Assembly (NCBI GenBank): GCA_035582835.1
Contig: JAYKAV010001887.1
Coordinates: 3,322,769 to 3,386,768 of the forward strand
DNA length: 64,000 bases
From: Phoebastria nigripes
Lineage: Eukaryota > Chordata > Aves > Procellariiformes > Diomedeidae
Direction of reading: 5' to 3'
In this document: positions 1-25,783 of the stretch, piece by piece
Layout: every line of letters starts with the position of its first letter
How positions within the stretch are numbered: the first letter of the stretch is position 1
Translations under genes and position numbers: made by a program
Notes under the pieces: generated by a model
Database searches by the model: none
Told to the model about the DNA's origin: nothing
What the model saw: only the letters and a program-made list of their open reading frames with translations

Positions 1-33
1 TAATAACCAGAACAGGCAACTGATTATACATAC

Positions 34-15950
<15,917 letters not shown>

Positions 15951-16114
15951 GGCGGCGGCGGCGGCGCGGTCCCTGCGCTAGACGGCGGCGGCCATTCCGC
16001 GCCCCAGCGCCCGGGACGACGAGAGGCGCGGCGGGAAGCTGCCGCCCCCCGCTTCCTGCCCGCCGCCCGGCTGCGGCGCCCCCTGGCGGCCGGAGGGCGA
16101 AGCGCCGGGGCGGG

Positions 16115-16192
16115 GCAGCAAAACGGGCGGGGCAGCGAAACGGGCAGCGCCCCGAAACGGGCAGCGCCCCGAAACGGGCAGCAACGGGCAGC
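16115..16192. repeat. 17-bp GC-rich tandem repeat in the DDX46 promoter
   Basis: Two perfect copies of GAAACGGGCAGCGCCCC at 16137-16153 and 16154-16170, flanked by partial copies (from 16115, and 16171-16192). Each copy carries the core AACGGGC. It lies 165-242 bp upstream of the DDX46 start codon. Confidence 0.9.
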
Positions 16193-16334
16193 TGCCCGCC
16201 GTCCCGCTCATCGCAACTGCCCGGGCAAAGGCCTCAGCCCTGTCCTTGCTGCCCAGCCCAGGCGGGATTCCCGGTGGAAAGCGTCCACTGCGCACCACAA
16301 CCCTCCTCCCAAGCCAGGACAAACTGCCGAGGAA

Positions 16335-18757
16335 GGGGGTAACAAATATACTTTTAATAGAAAACAATCGGTTTGGCAATAATCGTTAAATAGAATTATG
16401 TACATGAACAGAGATAAGTTAAAGACGGACTAGAAGGGATTCATTTCTTGACCAAAGGGGAAGAAGCGTCATTTAGCACAAGCCCCTGCTGGCACCATGC
16501 CCGTCCACCCGAGTCCTCGGACAAAAACAAGTGTTTATGGGCTGAAAAGTTCCAGGTTAGGTCTCGCAGCAAGATTTCTTTCACTGCTTGAGAAGAAAAC
16601 CCGTTTGATCTTTCCTTGCATATAAGGACGGTGCAAAGGGTTGAGTGAACATACAGCAGGTGGGTCAGCTCTTTTCTTAGTATTTAGCCGATGAGGATTG
16701 AAATTTTTATGCTGAGGATTAAAAATTCATTGCTTTTTGCAGATGTCAGTACACAGTATTTGTGCAATTTATTTGTATTACATTTGGGCACAGAAACAGA
16801 GAGTCAGAACAAGTGTAACTTTTGAGTAAACTCATTATTTACATATCTCAACCTTAATTTAAATGACAGCTGTTTCAATTTGCTGAAATGCCTGTCTAAT
16901 ATAAACAAATTTAAAGCTTCTGAATAAATATTTGTGCTAATAGACCTAGGTCAGAATCTTTTGCAGTTCAGCCCTGGACACCTGTAACATGATACTCACT
17001 GTAAAATAATCAGTAAAAACACAAAAATTGTCAAATCAAAACACAAGCTTCTTGTTTTCATGCCACAAACAAGCATATATCTAACTTAGGGTCAGAAATG
17101 CAGTGCTAAAATTATAGCAGGAAGCTTTAACAGAAAAGATTAAGCAGAAAGCAGGGCTATCTACTTTAAAGAGGCAAAAATCAAACTTTTGCTCCCTAAA
17201 AAAAATTCTGCAGACAAATACCGAGATAAATAGGTGTTTCTCTACGCTAAAAAACAGCATTGGCCTAGATTACCTGAAATTCCAGATTCTAAACAGAAAA
17301 CTACAAGTTGAAAATAATACCTCATTTAGCTTCAATAGAAATTTTCACAGATTATCAGCATGTAAGCTGCCTATTTGGAATGACACTTCCTTCCTCTCAC
17401 TGTGCAAAATTCATGAGATTGAAAACAGGAGCGTTCGCTAGCTTGCTACTTTATCCAGTGACAGGATTCATCTGTATGTCTTCTTTTCACCTGTGTGGCT
17501 GGACATCCACAGAAAAAAATACAAAATGCTGTTCTCCCTTCATACATAGATCTTCATGTGGGAGTCAACTCAAAGCACGTTTATTTCACTGTCACTTGTA
17601 CTATACAGGATTTAAACAGGAATGGCCACTGTGATTTCACTAGGGCAATTTCAAGAACACAGAAAAAAAGTTAACATAAATAGCTCTGCTGAATCAAAGA
17701 CTGCATACTGTTGGGTTGTAGTATTACGCAGCAGGAGCAGAACTCCTCCACAATTAAGATCCTGTTTACATGCAAATGTCTGGTAATAAACAGAGACAAA
17801 CTGCAGAAATTAATGTCATATTAAAAGTTGTCTTATGCAATCCTGCAAGGAGCTAGGAAAAAAAATAGTTCCCTTGTAAGTTTTACACATACTAGAGCAA
17901 ACATTTGATACTGCAGGTTGGTTGCCAAGATATACAACTTTCCCCTCATGAGGTGAACTGTTAAAATAAAAAAAAGGCATCAGAATGAAAGCACATGAAT
18001 GAGCTACACTAGGATGAGGTTGCTGGAAACTCACAAACAGGTGAGATTAACAATTTTATTTCTTCCTACTTTTTGATTAATGACATTTGTAAGCAACAGG
18101 ACTTTTTTGTTGTTGGTTTTGCTTAGCCGTTTTGCACTATATTCATCAAATNAAATTAATCACAACCACAACAAATAATGTATAGCAAGGCAAGGATTAG
18201 GACAACAAAGTGGCATGTTTCACCAACATTCTCCAGAAGCAGCTACTTGGTTCAACATTCTGAATTTGAACAACAGAATACAGGGATTTCTTTTATTTAG
18301 AGCTTGCTTAAAAAATGGGAACACCACAAGATGAGCAGTTCTTGTTAGCTATAGTCATACTGGAGATACATATATAGAGAGAGTTATATATGGTTCTGCT
18401 GAAAGGAATTCTCTTCTCTTTGTTCTCACTGAAAACAAAGGCAGCTTTGTAAATGTTTATGAAGAAGGCTGAGAAGGGCATCATCTAACTAAACCAAATA
18501 AATCATCCACTGACACTTGCATCCTATTCTTCACATTTTTAATAGGCAGACATAATATTTAAATAAACTGAACCAATACAGCTGGCAGTCTGGGACCCTG
18601 CTCTTCCTTTCCCAAAATGACTGGATTTCTGGCTCCTTTCAAGCATTCAAACAGGTAAGAATTTTCATGAAGGTTTAAACCTCTCTGCACAGTCAGACAT
18701 TAAAGGAATACAGTCCAGAAAGCTTTAGTGTAACTACTGTGTTGAATTCTACAGCCA
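16335..18757 (-). other. CAMLG 3'UTR and downstream flank
   Basis: 2.4 kb of AT-rich sequence between the CAMLG stop codon and the DDX46 CpG island. No convincing coding exon on either strand. At least the first 460 bases are probably 3'UTR. AATAAA signals on the minus strand occur at 18292-18297 and about 18055-18060, and an ATTAAA near 16353. Which one is used cannot be told from sequence, so the mRNA could end anywhere between about 18.27 and 16.33 kb. Confidence 0.5.
18292..18297 (-). terminator. Candidate CAMLG poly(A) signal AATAAA
   Basis: TTTATT on the plus strand reads AATAAA on the transcript, 461 bases past the stop. Downstream on the transcript comes a GU/U-rich stretch (TGTATTCTGTTGTTC at about 18266-18280), the expected arrangement for a cleavage site. 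Confidence 0.45.
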
Positions 18758-18949
18758 TCATGGTACTTCAGAACCAAAAAACAGAGTAAGTTCATGGCAA
18801 AAGATAAAAGTAAAGAAATAGACACAAAGGTCTGTGAAAACATCTCCCATTTTGCTGTAGGTGTCCATGGAGCGACTAATCACTTCTGCAGGGATTCCAG
18901 ACAGTAAAAGAGCAGCAGTTAATACTGTCGTTTTCACCTTCTTCTCAGA
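18758..18949 (-). CDS. CAMLG: CAMLG exon 4 (terminal, with stop)
   Basis: 63 codons plus TGA (complement of 18758-18760): [40 protein letters not shown], then a hydrophobic stretch ending [11 protein letters not shown]. The last dozen residues differ from mammals (ELTLFF in place of ELLDYW). Confidence 0.94.
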   Translation of the reverse strand, partial: SEKKVKTTVLTAALLLSGIPAEVISRSMDTYSKMGDVFTDLCVYFFTFIFCHELTLFFGSEVP

Positions 18950-21900
18950 CTAAAAGAAAAAAAAAACAGTATTATGTTAGTTCTTCTGTTATAATCCAAT
19001 TCTGCTTTACATGTCACGAATGTTGTGCCAATTTCACACACAGCCAGGCACATTCCAAATTCATCGGTAAGACTAGCAGGTTTGGATTGATTCTCTCCAG
19101 ACACGCTCCAGGATTCACAACACTTATCCTAGCTACAGATTCATGCTGTGATGGATCCACTGGAGCTGAGTGAGAGACTGGTTAACAGCAGATAAAATTC
19201 ATCACAGATATTATGCCTACTTCACGCTGGCACTCCCAAGCAGGCTGTAAAGTGGGGCTGTGCAGCAGCTTCTGCATGAATGGGAAGAGTCCCAGACAAG
19301 GGCAACCTGGGTGTAAGAAGCCAAGCCAGGCATCTCCACTGGCAGAACAGGATTAATCTCATCACACTACTCGGTGAAAGATACTGTTACTTTTCTAACA
19401 CAGAAAAATTATTTAGAATTGAAAACCAACTGTTCCTTTCTATTTTAGTATGACTCCATTTGACAGTTTTATCCTCTGAACTCAGAAATGCCCCAAAACC
19501 CTTTTGAAAGCTGTTCCAAAACCCTTTCGAAAGCTGCATCTTCTTAAGATGACGAATCCTGAGGATGCAAAGTCTGACAGGCAGGAAAAGGTGATAGTGG
19601 TGAAAATTTTAGTAATTTGATGATACTTGCTGGATATCTTAATTTAATCCAATCTAAATTAAGCTTTCAAGAATCTTTCTAGGTTTCATGAGAGAAAAAT
19701 GAAGGATAACAAGCTGATTGAGCTCATCTGGGTATAAGTGCAGTAAAAGCAAGTTGTGGAAATGAACCACCTCTTTAAATTCTGAAACTGAAGAGCTGAT
19801 TTTAAAAACAGCAGAAACAAGATCAAGAAGATTAGCAGATGAGCTAGTGCAAGTCTAAGGCTAATTCTACTGTTTTGTGTTCTGACACGTCAGCTTAGAA
19901 TGACTACTATGAAGTTTAGTTTTCAATGATATACTTAACTACAAAAGAACCGCTGATTTATTCTGATTTTCTACAGCTAATCTATTATTCCTTTTAAAAT
20001 GCAAATGTTCCCTTTCAACTATGGATTGAGCATCATTCAATCCTGCTTTGCACTGTAGACCTGACAAAATCATCAACCAAACAAATACTTCAGCACAATT
20101 AACTGATGTGAACATATAAAGCAAGTGATATAGCAAATCTTGCTAATAAGCAGCAAGTTTCACACACAAATAAATGTCTCATTTCAAGTTGCCATTCAAA
20201 CTGATACTAGCAACGGAATGCAGAGCCCTTAAAAACCCAAGGACCATGTCATTTTGTAACATCCTCCCAAATTTTGTCCAGGTATGACATGCAAAACGGC
20301 TGTTGACAGAGCAAACAGTAACCACAGAAGAGCACGGTCTAGGAGAAAAGCAGAAGTTTCCTAAATACATGAAAGAACTAGCTGGCTTTCCTGGTCAGAT
20401 GCTTTTAATTAGGCTACAGCTAAACAAGTTGCTAGTCCACATTTTGAACTCTAAAAAAGATTTGGACTAAATCTGGGAAGATTAAAAACTAGTATAAACT
20501 ATCAGCATTTGGTAACTCTCAATTCTACAGTTTAAAACAAGGGAAGAATACTTCACATGCATTGGTCCTAAAACAATACCATCTAAGCACATGTTTAAAT
20601 TTAAAACATTTCAAATTAATCTAATTCTGAAAAAATATTTTACCTTTGGAAAGTACTTGGACAGTCCCATGTAAGCAAGTTGTAGAGTAAGAAATGGTGC
20701 AAATATTGACTGAGGGAACAGAAAAGAATATACAAAAATTAACTTTGTCAGAAGTAATAGCTAAGAAAACACAGAAATTTAATGCTTCCCAAGTCATAAA
20801 AGAAAATTAGGTAGGTAAAAAAAATAATTTGTGAACAATAGCAACAGTATTCTTGAATACTACAAACCTAAGTAGACAAGTTACATGTCAAAAATAAGGT
20901 TCTGCCTTATTTCCTTTGAGCCTAAAAACCTGAAATTGCAGAAGCATATGTGTAAAAATGAGCCCAGTGATCCAGGAGGTGGCAGGCTGTACCAGCCACA
21001 CACCTCTGTACGGTGTACTGGCAGACACCTGGAATACTGAGGAACTACTTTTCTCAGAAGACTGATAAATGAGTAGGATCTGCTTATCTTGGGACAACTA
21101 TTGTTGTTCTTACTCTGTTATTCTTTTGTAGACTCCAAACTAGAAGAGCAGTTGACTCATGCTCACAAAGATGGGAATAAACTTGCAGGGGACTTAAGCT
21201 GCAACAACTATTCCAGTGCTTCTGCTCCTCAAACACTGTTTTACACAGTTGTTGGAAATGTAAAGAGTGCCTGAAGTTCCCAACTCAGTCACTGCTGACA
21301 GACTTCAGCCCTAGATAAAGAGTATTTCACAGTAAGTTTGCTGTAAACTAGCAAAACAGAATAGGATTGTTTGTTTCCCTGAACTCACCAAGTACTTGCA
21401 CACAAAAGCCCTGACTGCGACGGCAAGCAGAGCACATCCCACCAATCTAAAAATGCGGAAAGAGTCAAACTCCTCCACTGCATTCCCATTCTCTTGGCTT
21501 GGCTTCTCATTCATCAGCTGGTTCCTCAGCTTCAGAGCTTCATCAAATCTGGATAAGTACTGGTCTAATCCGTGTCTAGGTGGCCGTGGTGCAGCTTCAG
21601 ATGGCAGTTCCCCTCTGTTACGGTGACGGAGCTCACTTGTACCCTCATTGACAAGCTCTGGAGTTTTACTGAACAAGTCCTTATCCCCTTTGAGGTCTAC
21701 CATGCTGCCTGCATGGTCAGCCGTGCCTGCCATATTACAGACAGAATCACCAAGCACAATTCGCTTGGAAACTGAAGGAATGGGAAGGGAGTTTGATTTA
21801 TCTTGTTCGTGCTGAAGCTTTGATTCTGTGTGACTTTCATCATCTAGAGAGGAGAAACAAAAATACAGAGTTATGCACACTGGATACGTGGAACAACACT

Positions 21901-23498
21901 TTAGCCATACTGGATTGGGGTCCTGGGTTGATGTCTCCGCTTCCAAAGTGAAAACACAGACTTATGATTAATAAATGTGCTAATTATTAATCACAAAGCC
22001 ATTTGACATACCTGAAAGCAAGCAATCCCATTTTAAAAAGAAATGGGCTCAGGTGATACACAACCTGCTTGTGTATCAAAGGAAAGGTTTACACTCTGAC
22101 TTAGGTTACACCACAGATGATGATAATGAAAAGGGAAGAGCAGAGCATGGGCCAGACTGAAAACGCTCATCAGCTTCACCAAAATTATGTTTTTACACAG
22201 CTGAACTTGGCACACTCCTGTCTCCCCTCCACCAGCCTACAAAGAACCCTACCTGTACCACATGCGTTGCATTGCAGGGCAACTCTTTGGAAATGGCGCA
22301 GACACGAGACAGAAAGCTGTGCAATGCAGGGTGGAAGTTGAAGCTGTCAGTCAGCAATGGAAAAATACGAACATTGGATTTCCTTAAGCAACAACACAAC
22401 ATGCACAAGAGGAAAGATGTTGTTCCAAATACTTGGAGCAACACAAAAAGACGACAAAGATTTACAGAAAGTGAATCACACAGAAGGAACATTAAAGACT
22501 GACAAACGAGCAGGCAATCGGAGAAGTGTACTTTGGCTTGTTCTTCTCTGTTGTCAGAGGAAAAGCAGTGTTAACCTGCTCTGCATTAAACCTGAAGACC
22601 CCATCTTACAGTGAAAGAGGGGATGCCAGAGAACAAAAACCAAACCGAGAGGCATGCAGAACAGGTCTGGCCCTACCACAGAGGAAGAACCAACGCTTAA
22701 AGAGTGTTTTTCAGTATTAAAGCAGACTGATTCATGGCTTATGGGCATCCTTGTGAACTGAAATCTGAGAACTCTTTCCTGACAAGACAGTCAACCTCCT
22801 CGAAGTACGTACAGAAATATAAATGACCTACCTATGAATCTGCAAGAAAATTCTGCATGCCAACCACAAACATCCAATGACTGGTTATTATCCAAATGCG
22901 AGAAAACTCTGATATAAAAACACAGCTGTGAAAGCAAGCAGTTACCGAATGAAAACGTGGGGGAGGCTCATCGTTTCTTCAACTAAGAAAAACTACTTGA
23001 AGTGAAATGACAGCTTGTCTGCTCGCTATGTGAGAACACTAGCAGGCCCAAGACCCGATCTCGGCACGTTTCTGACGACACACGTATTTCTCCCGCGGGT
23101 CTCTCGAGGACCAGAGAAGATTCGTGCTTCACTTAAAACACCACTGAAAGGAAAGATCACACTGAGGGGCCAAACAAACACTGAGGAGCCGCTGGGGGCC
23201 GGTCACTCCTGTCCCATGAGGAGACTGCGGGGAGCGGTTACGGCAGGAGGAGGCCGCAGCCGGACGTTACCGCCAGCCCCGCGGCCGGGAGCCCTCACAC
23301 CGCCGCCGCAGCCCCGCCGCCACCGGGCTCACCCTTGCCCGCCGCGGGCCGGTGGAAGCCCATGATGCGGTTGATCCGCTCCTCCGAGTTCATCAGCAGC
23401 TTCCTCCGCCGCAGCTCGGCTCGGCGCTGGGAGGCCGAGAGCCCGGCGGGGGCGCCCGGGGACGCGGGCGCCGCTCCCGCCCCGCCGCCGTCCTCCAT
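18758..23498 (-). CDS. CAMLG: CAMLG (calcium signal-modulating cyclophilin ligand, GET2-like), complete
   Basis: ER membrane protein that with GET1/WRB receives tail-anchored proteins from the TRC40/GET3 ATPase and inserts them. It also binds cyclophilin B. Exons: 23333-23498, 21389-21843, 20644-20709, 18758-18949, joining to 292 codons plus stop (human 296). The cytosolic N-terminus carries the conserved basic stretch [20 protein letters not shown] ahead of [10 protein letters not shown] (GET3-binding type). A variable acidic/polar linker follows, then three hydrophobic segments: [15 protein letters not shown] at the end of exon 2, [15 protein letters not shown] in exon 3, and [10 protein letters not shown] in exon 4. 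The C-terminus ends GSEVP as in mammals. The start chosen is the ATG at 23496-23498 (MEDGGGAG), which matches the family N-terminus. It lies in tandem with DDX46 and SEC24A. Confidence 0.96.
19493..19536. repeat. 23-bp-period tandem duplication in CAMLG intron 3
   Basis: The 21-base unit CCAAAACCCTTTYGAAAGCTG occurs at 19493-19513 and again at 19516-19536 with a single T/C difference. Small local duplication with no evident function. Confidence 0.85.
20644..20709 (-). CDS. CAMLG: CAMLG exon 3
   Basis: Only 22 codons: [19 protein letters not shown] then FPK, the second membrane segment. 66 nt, phase 0 at both ends. Acceptor CTCAG, donor GTAAAA. Confidence 0.95.
21389..21843 (-). CDS. CAMLG: CAMLG exon 2
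   Basis: 455 nt, from DDESHTESK to AFVCKYL. Contains [36 protein letters not shown] and [18 protein letters not shown], i.e. the whole linker and the first membrane segment. Acceptor TCTAG, donor GTGAGT. Confidence 0.96.
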
Positions 23499-23910
23499 CC
23501 CCGGCAGAAGAGGCCGCGGCGCTACCTCAGCGCCGCACAATGGGGCCGCCCCGCCTCAGCGCGCAGGCGCCAGCACCGCCCGCCTCCAGCCGCTGAAGCA
23601 AGCGCCGCCATCTCGCGTAAGGGCAGGAGAGCAGGGGGCCGCGCGGGGAGAGCCTTTCGTGCGCCGTGCTCTCTGACGGTACGGCGCCCTCACTGAAGAT
23701 GGCCGCTCCGCCCTCGGAAGTGACATCACGGCGCGGGAGGCGGGAAGGGAGAAAGGGAGCGATGGCTGCGGGGCGGTGCCGGCCCCGCGGGGCTGAGGCG
23801 GCGGCGGGGGAGACGCCGCGCTGACGGAAACCTGACTGACAGCTTCAGGCAGGGTAAGGGTTTTTGCATACCTATAGGAAAAGTACACCAGCAGTGACGT
23901 GACGTCATGC
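23060..23910 (-). promoter_or_regulatory. CpG-island promoter of CAMLG
   Basis: GC/CpG-rich block around CAMLG exon 1. Visible motifs: YY1-type AGATGGCGGC on the minus strand (23604-23613); AAGATGGCCGC on the plus strand (23696-23706); ETS-type CGGAAGTG directly followed by TGACATCA (23715-23728); and overlapping TGACGTGA/TGACGTCA (23895-23907). No TATA box evident. The opposite YY1 orientations could mean divergent initiation, but I see no plus-strand gene. Confidence 0.7.
23333..23498 (-). CDS. CAMLG: CAMLG exon 1
   Basis: [15 protein letters not shown]..., then the GET3-binding basic helix and [10 protein letters not shown]. Donor GTGAGC. 166 nt, phase 1 at the end. Lies inside the CpG island. 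Confidence 0.94.
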
Positions 23911-25777
23911 TCTGAGCGCTAAGGCTGGCCAGCTCCTTCCTTAGTTTGCTTAAAATTCTGGTTTCAGTAAACCTAGCAAATCCACCTTGTGTTCGGTGAG
24001 GAAAATCTGCTTAACAACGCAGTATAAGAACTAGTACAGGATGGTAACCTTTTTCTGTCATACAGAGAGATGAAAGGAGAGTTCTCTATAGAAACTTAAA
24101 GTGTTAGAATACGTTTATGTTTCTAACCAAGTAGTGTTCACTAACACTCTGTAACTAGAAAAACAAGTTAAAANTGTGACCGTACAAAAGCAGCAGAACA
24201 TCAGAGGTGTTCACAGGGCTAAGCTCACAGAGCTGTTTGATTTCCAGCACGCAAGTGTTTAAACGACGAAGCGCAAGCCCCCGCTGCGCTCCTCCCGCAG
24301 AACGGGTCAGCGCGCCGAGGGGGAGCGCAGTGCCGGGTTTTGAGGTTTTCTGTCAGAAAAGCTCCGAGTGCTGCTGTATAGCTGAATTTAGGAAGTTTGT
24401 CATGTCTGGGCACGCTCCAAATGAGGGAAGAGAATATGCTGTTTATTGGAGTGCCAGCAAACAGATGTTTTTACGTGTACAAGAAAGGGATACACAACGT
24501 CGGGAAATGCCTTCTAGGGGACTGTTGGGCAGCGCAGGTCGCATTCCCAGTGTAGTGTCGCTGCACTGCTGTTAATACAGTAAGCAGCTGAAGGGATTAA
24601 CTATGCATACTGAGGAAAAAACCAAGGGAACAAGGACTTCTCAAGGATTCCAGAATTACCATAACAGAACGTGTCCTCAGTTATTTCTACCAGGATACAG
24701 TTGGCATGANATTCATATTTATGTACAATAAAAAGTCCATCACACCTCTACTTGCGTGACAAAAAGTGATAAAACTGGGCCACGGTATTCCTCCCTTAGC
24801 TGAACATTCACATAGCTAACACGCATAGCAAAAGTACCTGAAAGCCAAACCAAATGAAGACAGTGACGTGGATACTTTCCATCAATACTTCAAGCGAATT
24901 ACCTTCAACATCCTTGACACTGAACAGCTTGCACTCCTTAACTCACAGACTGCGCCACAGGCACTTCAATTAGAAGCAGGACTCGGCTTCAAGATCCTGT
25001 ACTTGGACTTCCGAAGACCAGTGCCAGGATGGCTGCCTGTTGAATGCCGAGCCACAGCCAGAGTGGTAAAATTCAGCAGCAGCAGCACAGAGATTGTTAC
25101 ATGTATTGGGGAAAAACTTTGTGCTGACAAGTCCAATTAGTATTTCTACGGTACTAAGTGATTTAGAGAATGATAGAATTCTGTACTCAAAAACTGTTAA
25201 ATACAGAGGTCAAAGTACCAAGCTCACGCATTAACTTATATATGATGAACCAGAAGCATGAGTGATGACAGCTCATAAAAAAANTGGCAAGCATAAGATG
25301 GAATGACTTTTACAAACAGGTGTTGAAAAAAATAGGATGTTAAATGAAGACACAAGATTACCTACAATAAAACTGATCACCATCTTGGGAACACTGCTGA
25401 AGGCTAAATCCCAACCATCAATGTCAGCTGGCTCTTGAGACCTGCTTCCAGCCAGATGGCAGGATACCACACGGTGGGTACAGCACCACTGCGGGCTTAC
25501 TGGAAGAACAAACCCCAAGGTAGGACTGAGTAACAAGCTGACTGACAGAGATGCTCTGGAGGGACAAAAAATGCCAGTGACAGAAGAAAAGTGAGTCAGC
25601 TGGAACTAATTTTCTCAAACTCCCTCTCAGTTTGTATCACCTAAATGTTACGTTTTGGCTAAAAGTAGAATTTATCACTTGTTGATACATGGTATTTATC
25701 TCGATTGATCAAATACATTATTCTATTTTTATGTATAAGAAAGGGATAATGGACTTGCGTGAGTTCTTTCAATTAAT
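23911..25777. other. Intergenic stretch between CAMLG and SEC24A
   Basis: About 1.9 kb upstream of CAMLG and downstream of the probable SEC24A poly(A) site. Mostly AT-rich with an isolated CpG-rich patch at about 24260-24345. A 90-codon open frame at 24868-25140 (+) has no recognisable domain and no splice or family support. No RNA gene or mobile element recognised. Confidence 0.5.
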
Positions 25778-25783
25778 TTTATT
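25778..25783 (-). terminator. Candidate distal SEC24A poly(A) signal AATAAA
   Basis: TTTATT on the plus strand gives CAATAAAATT on the transcript, about 2.95 kb past the stop codon. It is the last clear signal before the intergenic stretch. Confidence 0.4.

Larger units (their letters stand above)
18950..23332 (-). other. CAMLG: CAMLG introns 1-3
   Basis: Intron 3 (18950-20643), intron 2 (20710-21388) and intron 1 (21844-23332). AT-rich, without further coding exons. Intron 3 has a small imperfect tandem duplication at 19493-19536. No RNA gene or mobile element recognised. Confidence 0.6.

Noticed and set aside
24868..25140. 90-codon plus-strand open frame between CAMLG and SEC24A
   Set aside because: No recognisable domain, no family match that I know and no supporting gene structure. 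One open frame of this size is expected by chance.
25170..25190. AATGATAGAATTCTGT, faintly like the CR1 3' tail octamer
   Set aside because: Not a repeated ATTCTATG-type array and no CR1 body next to it.
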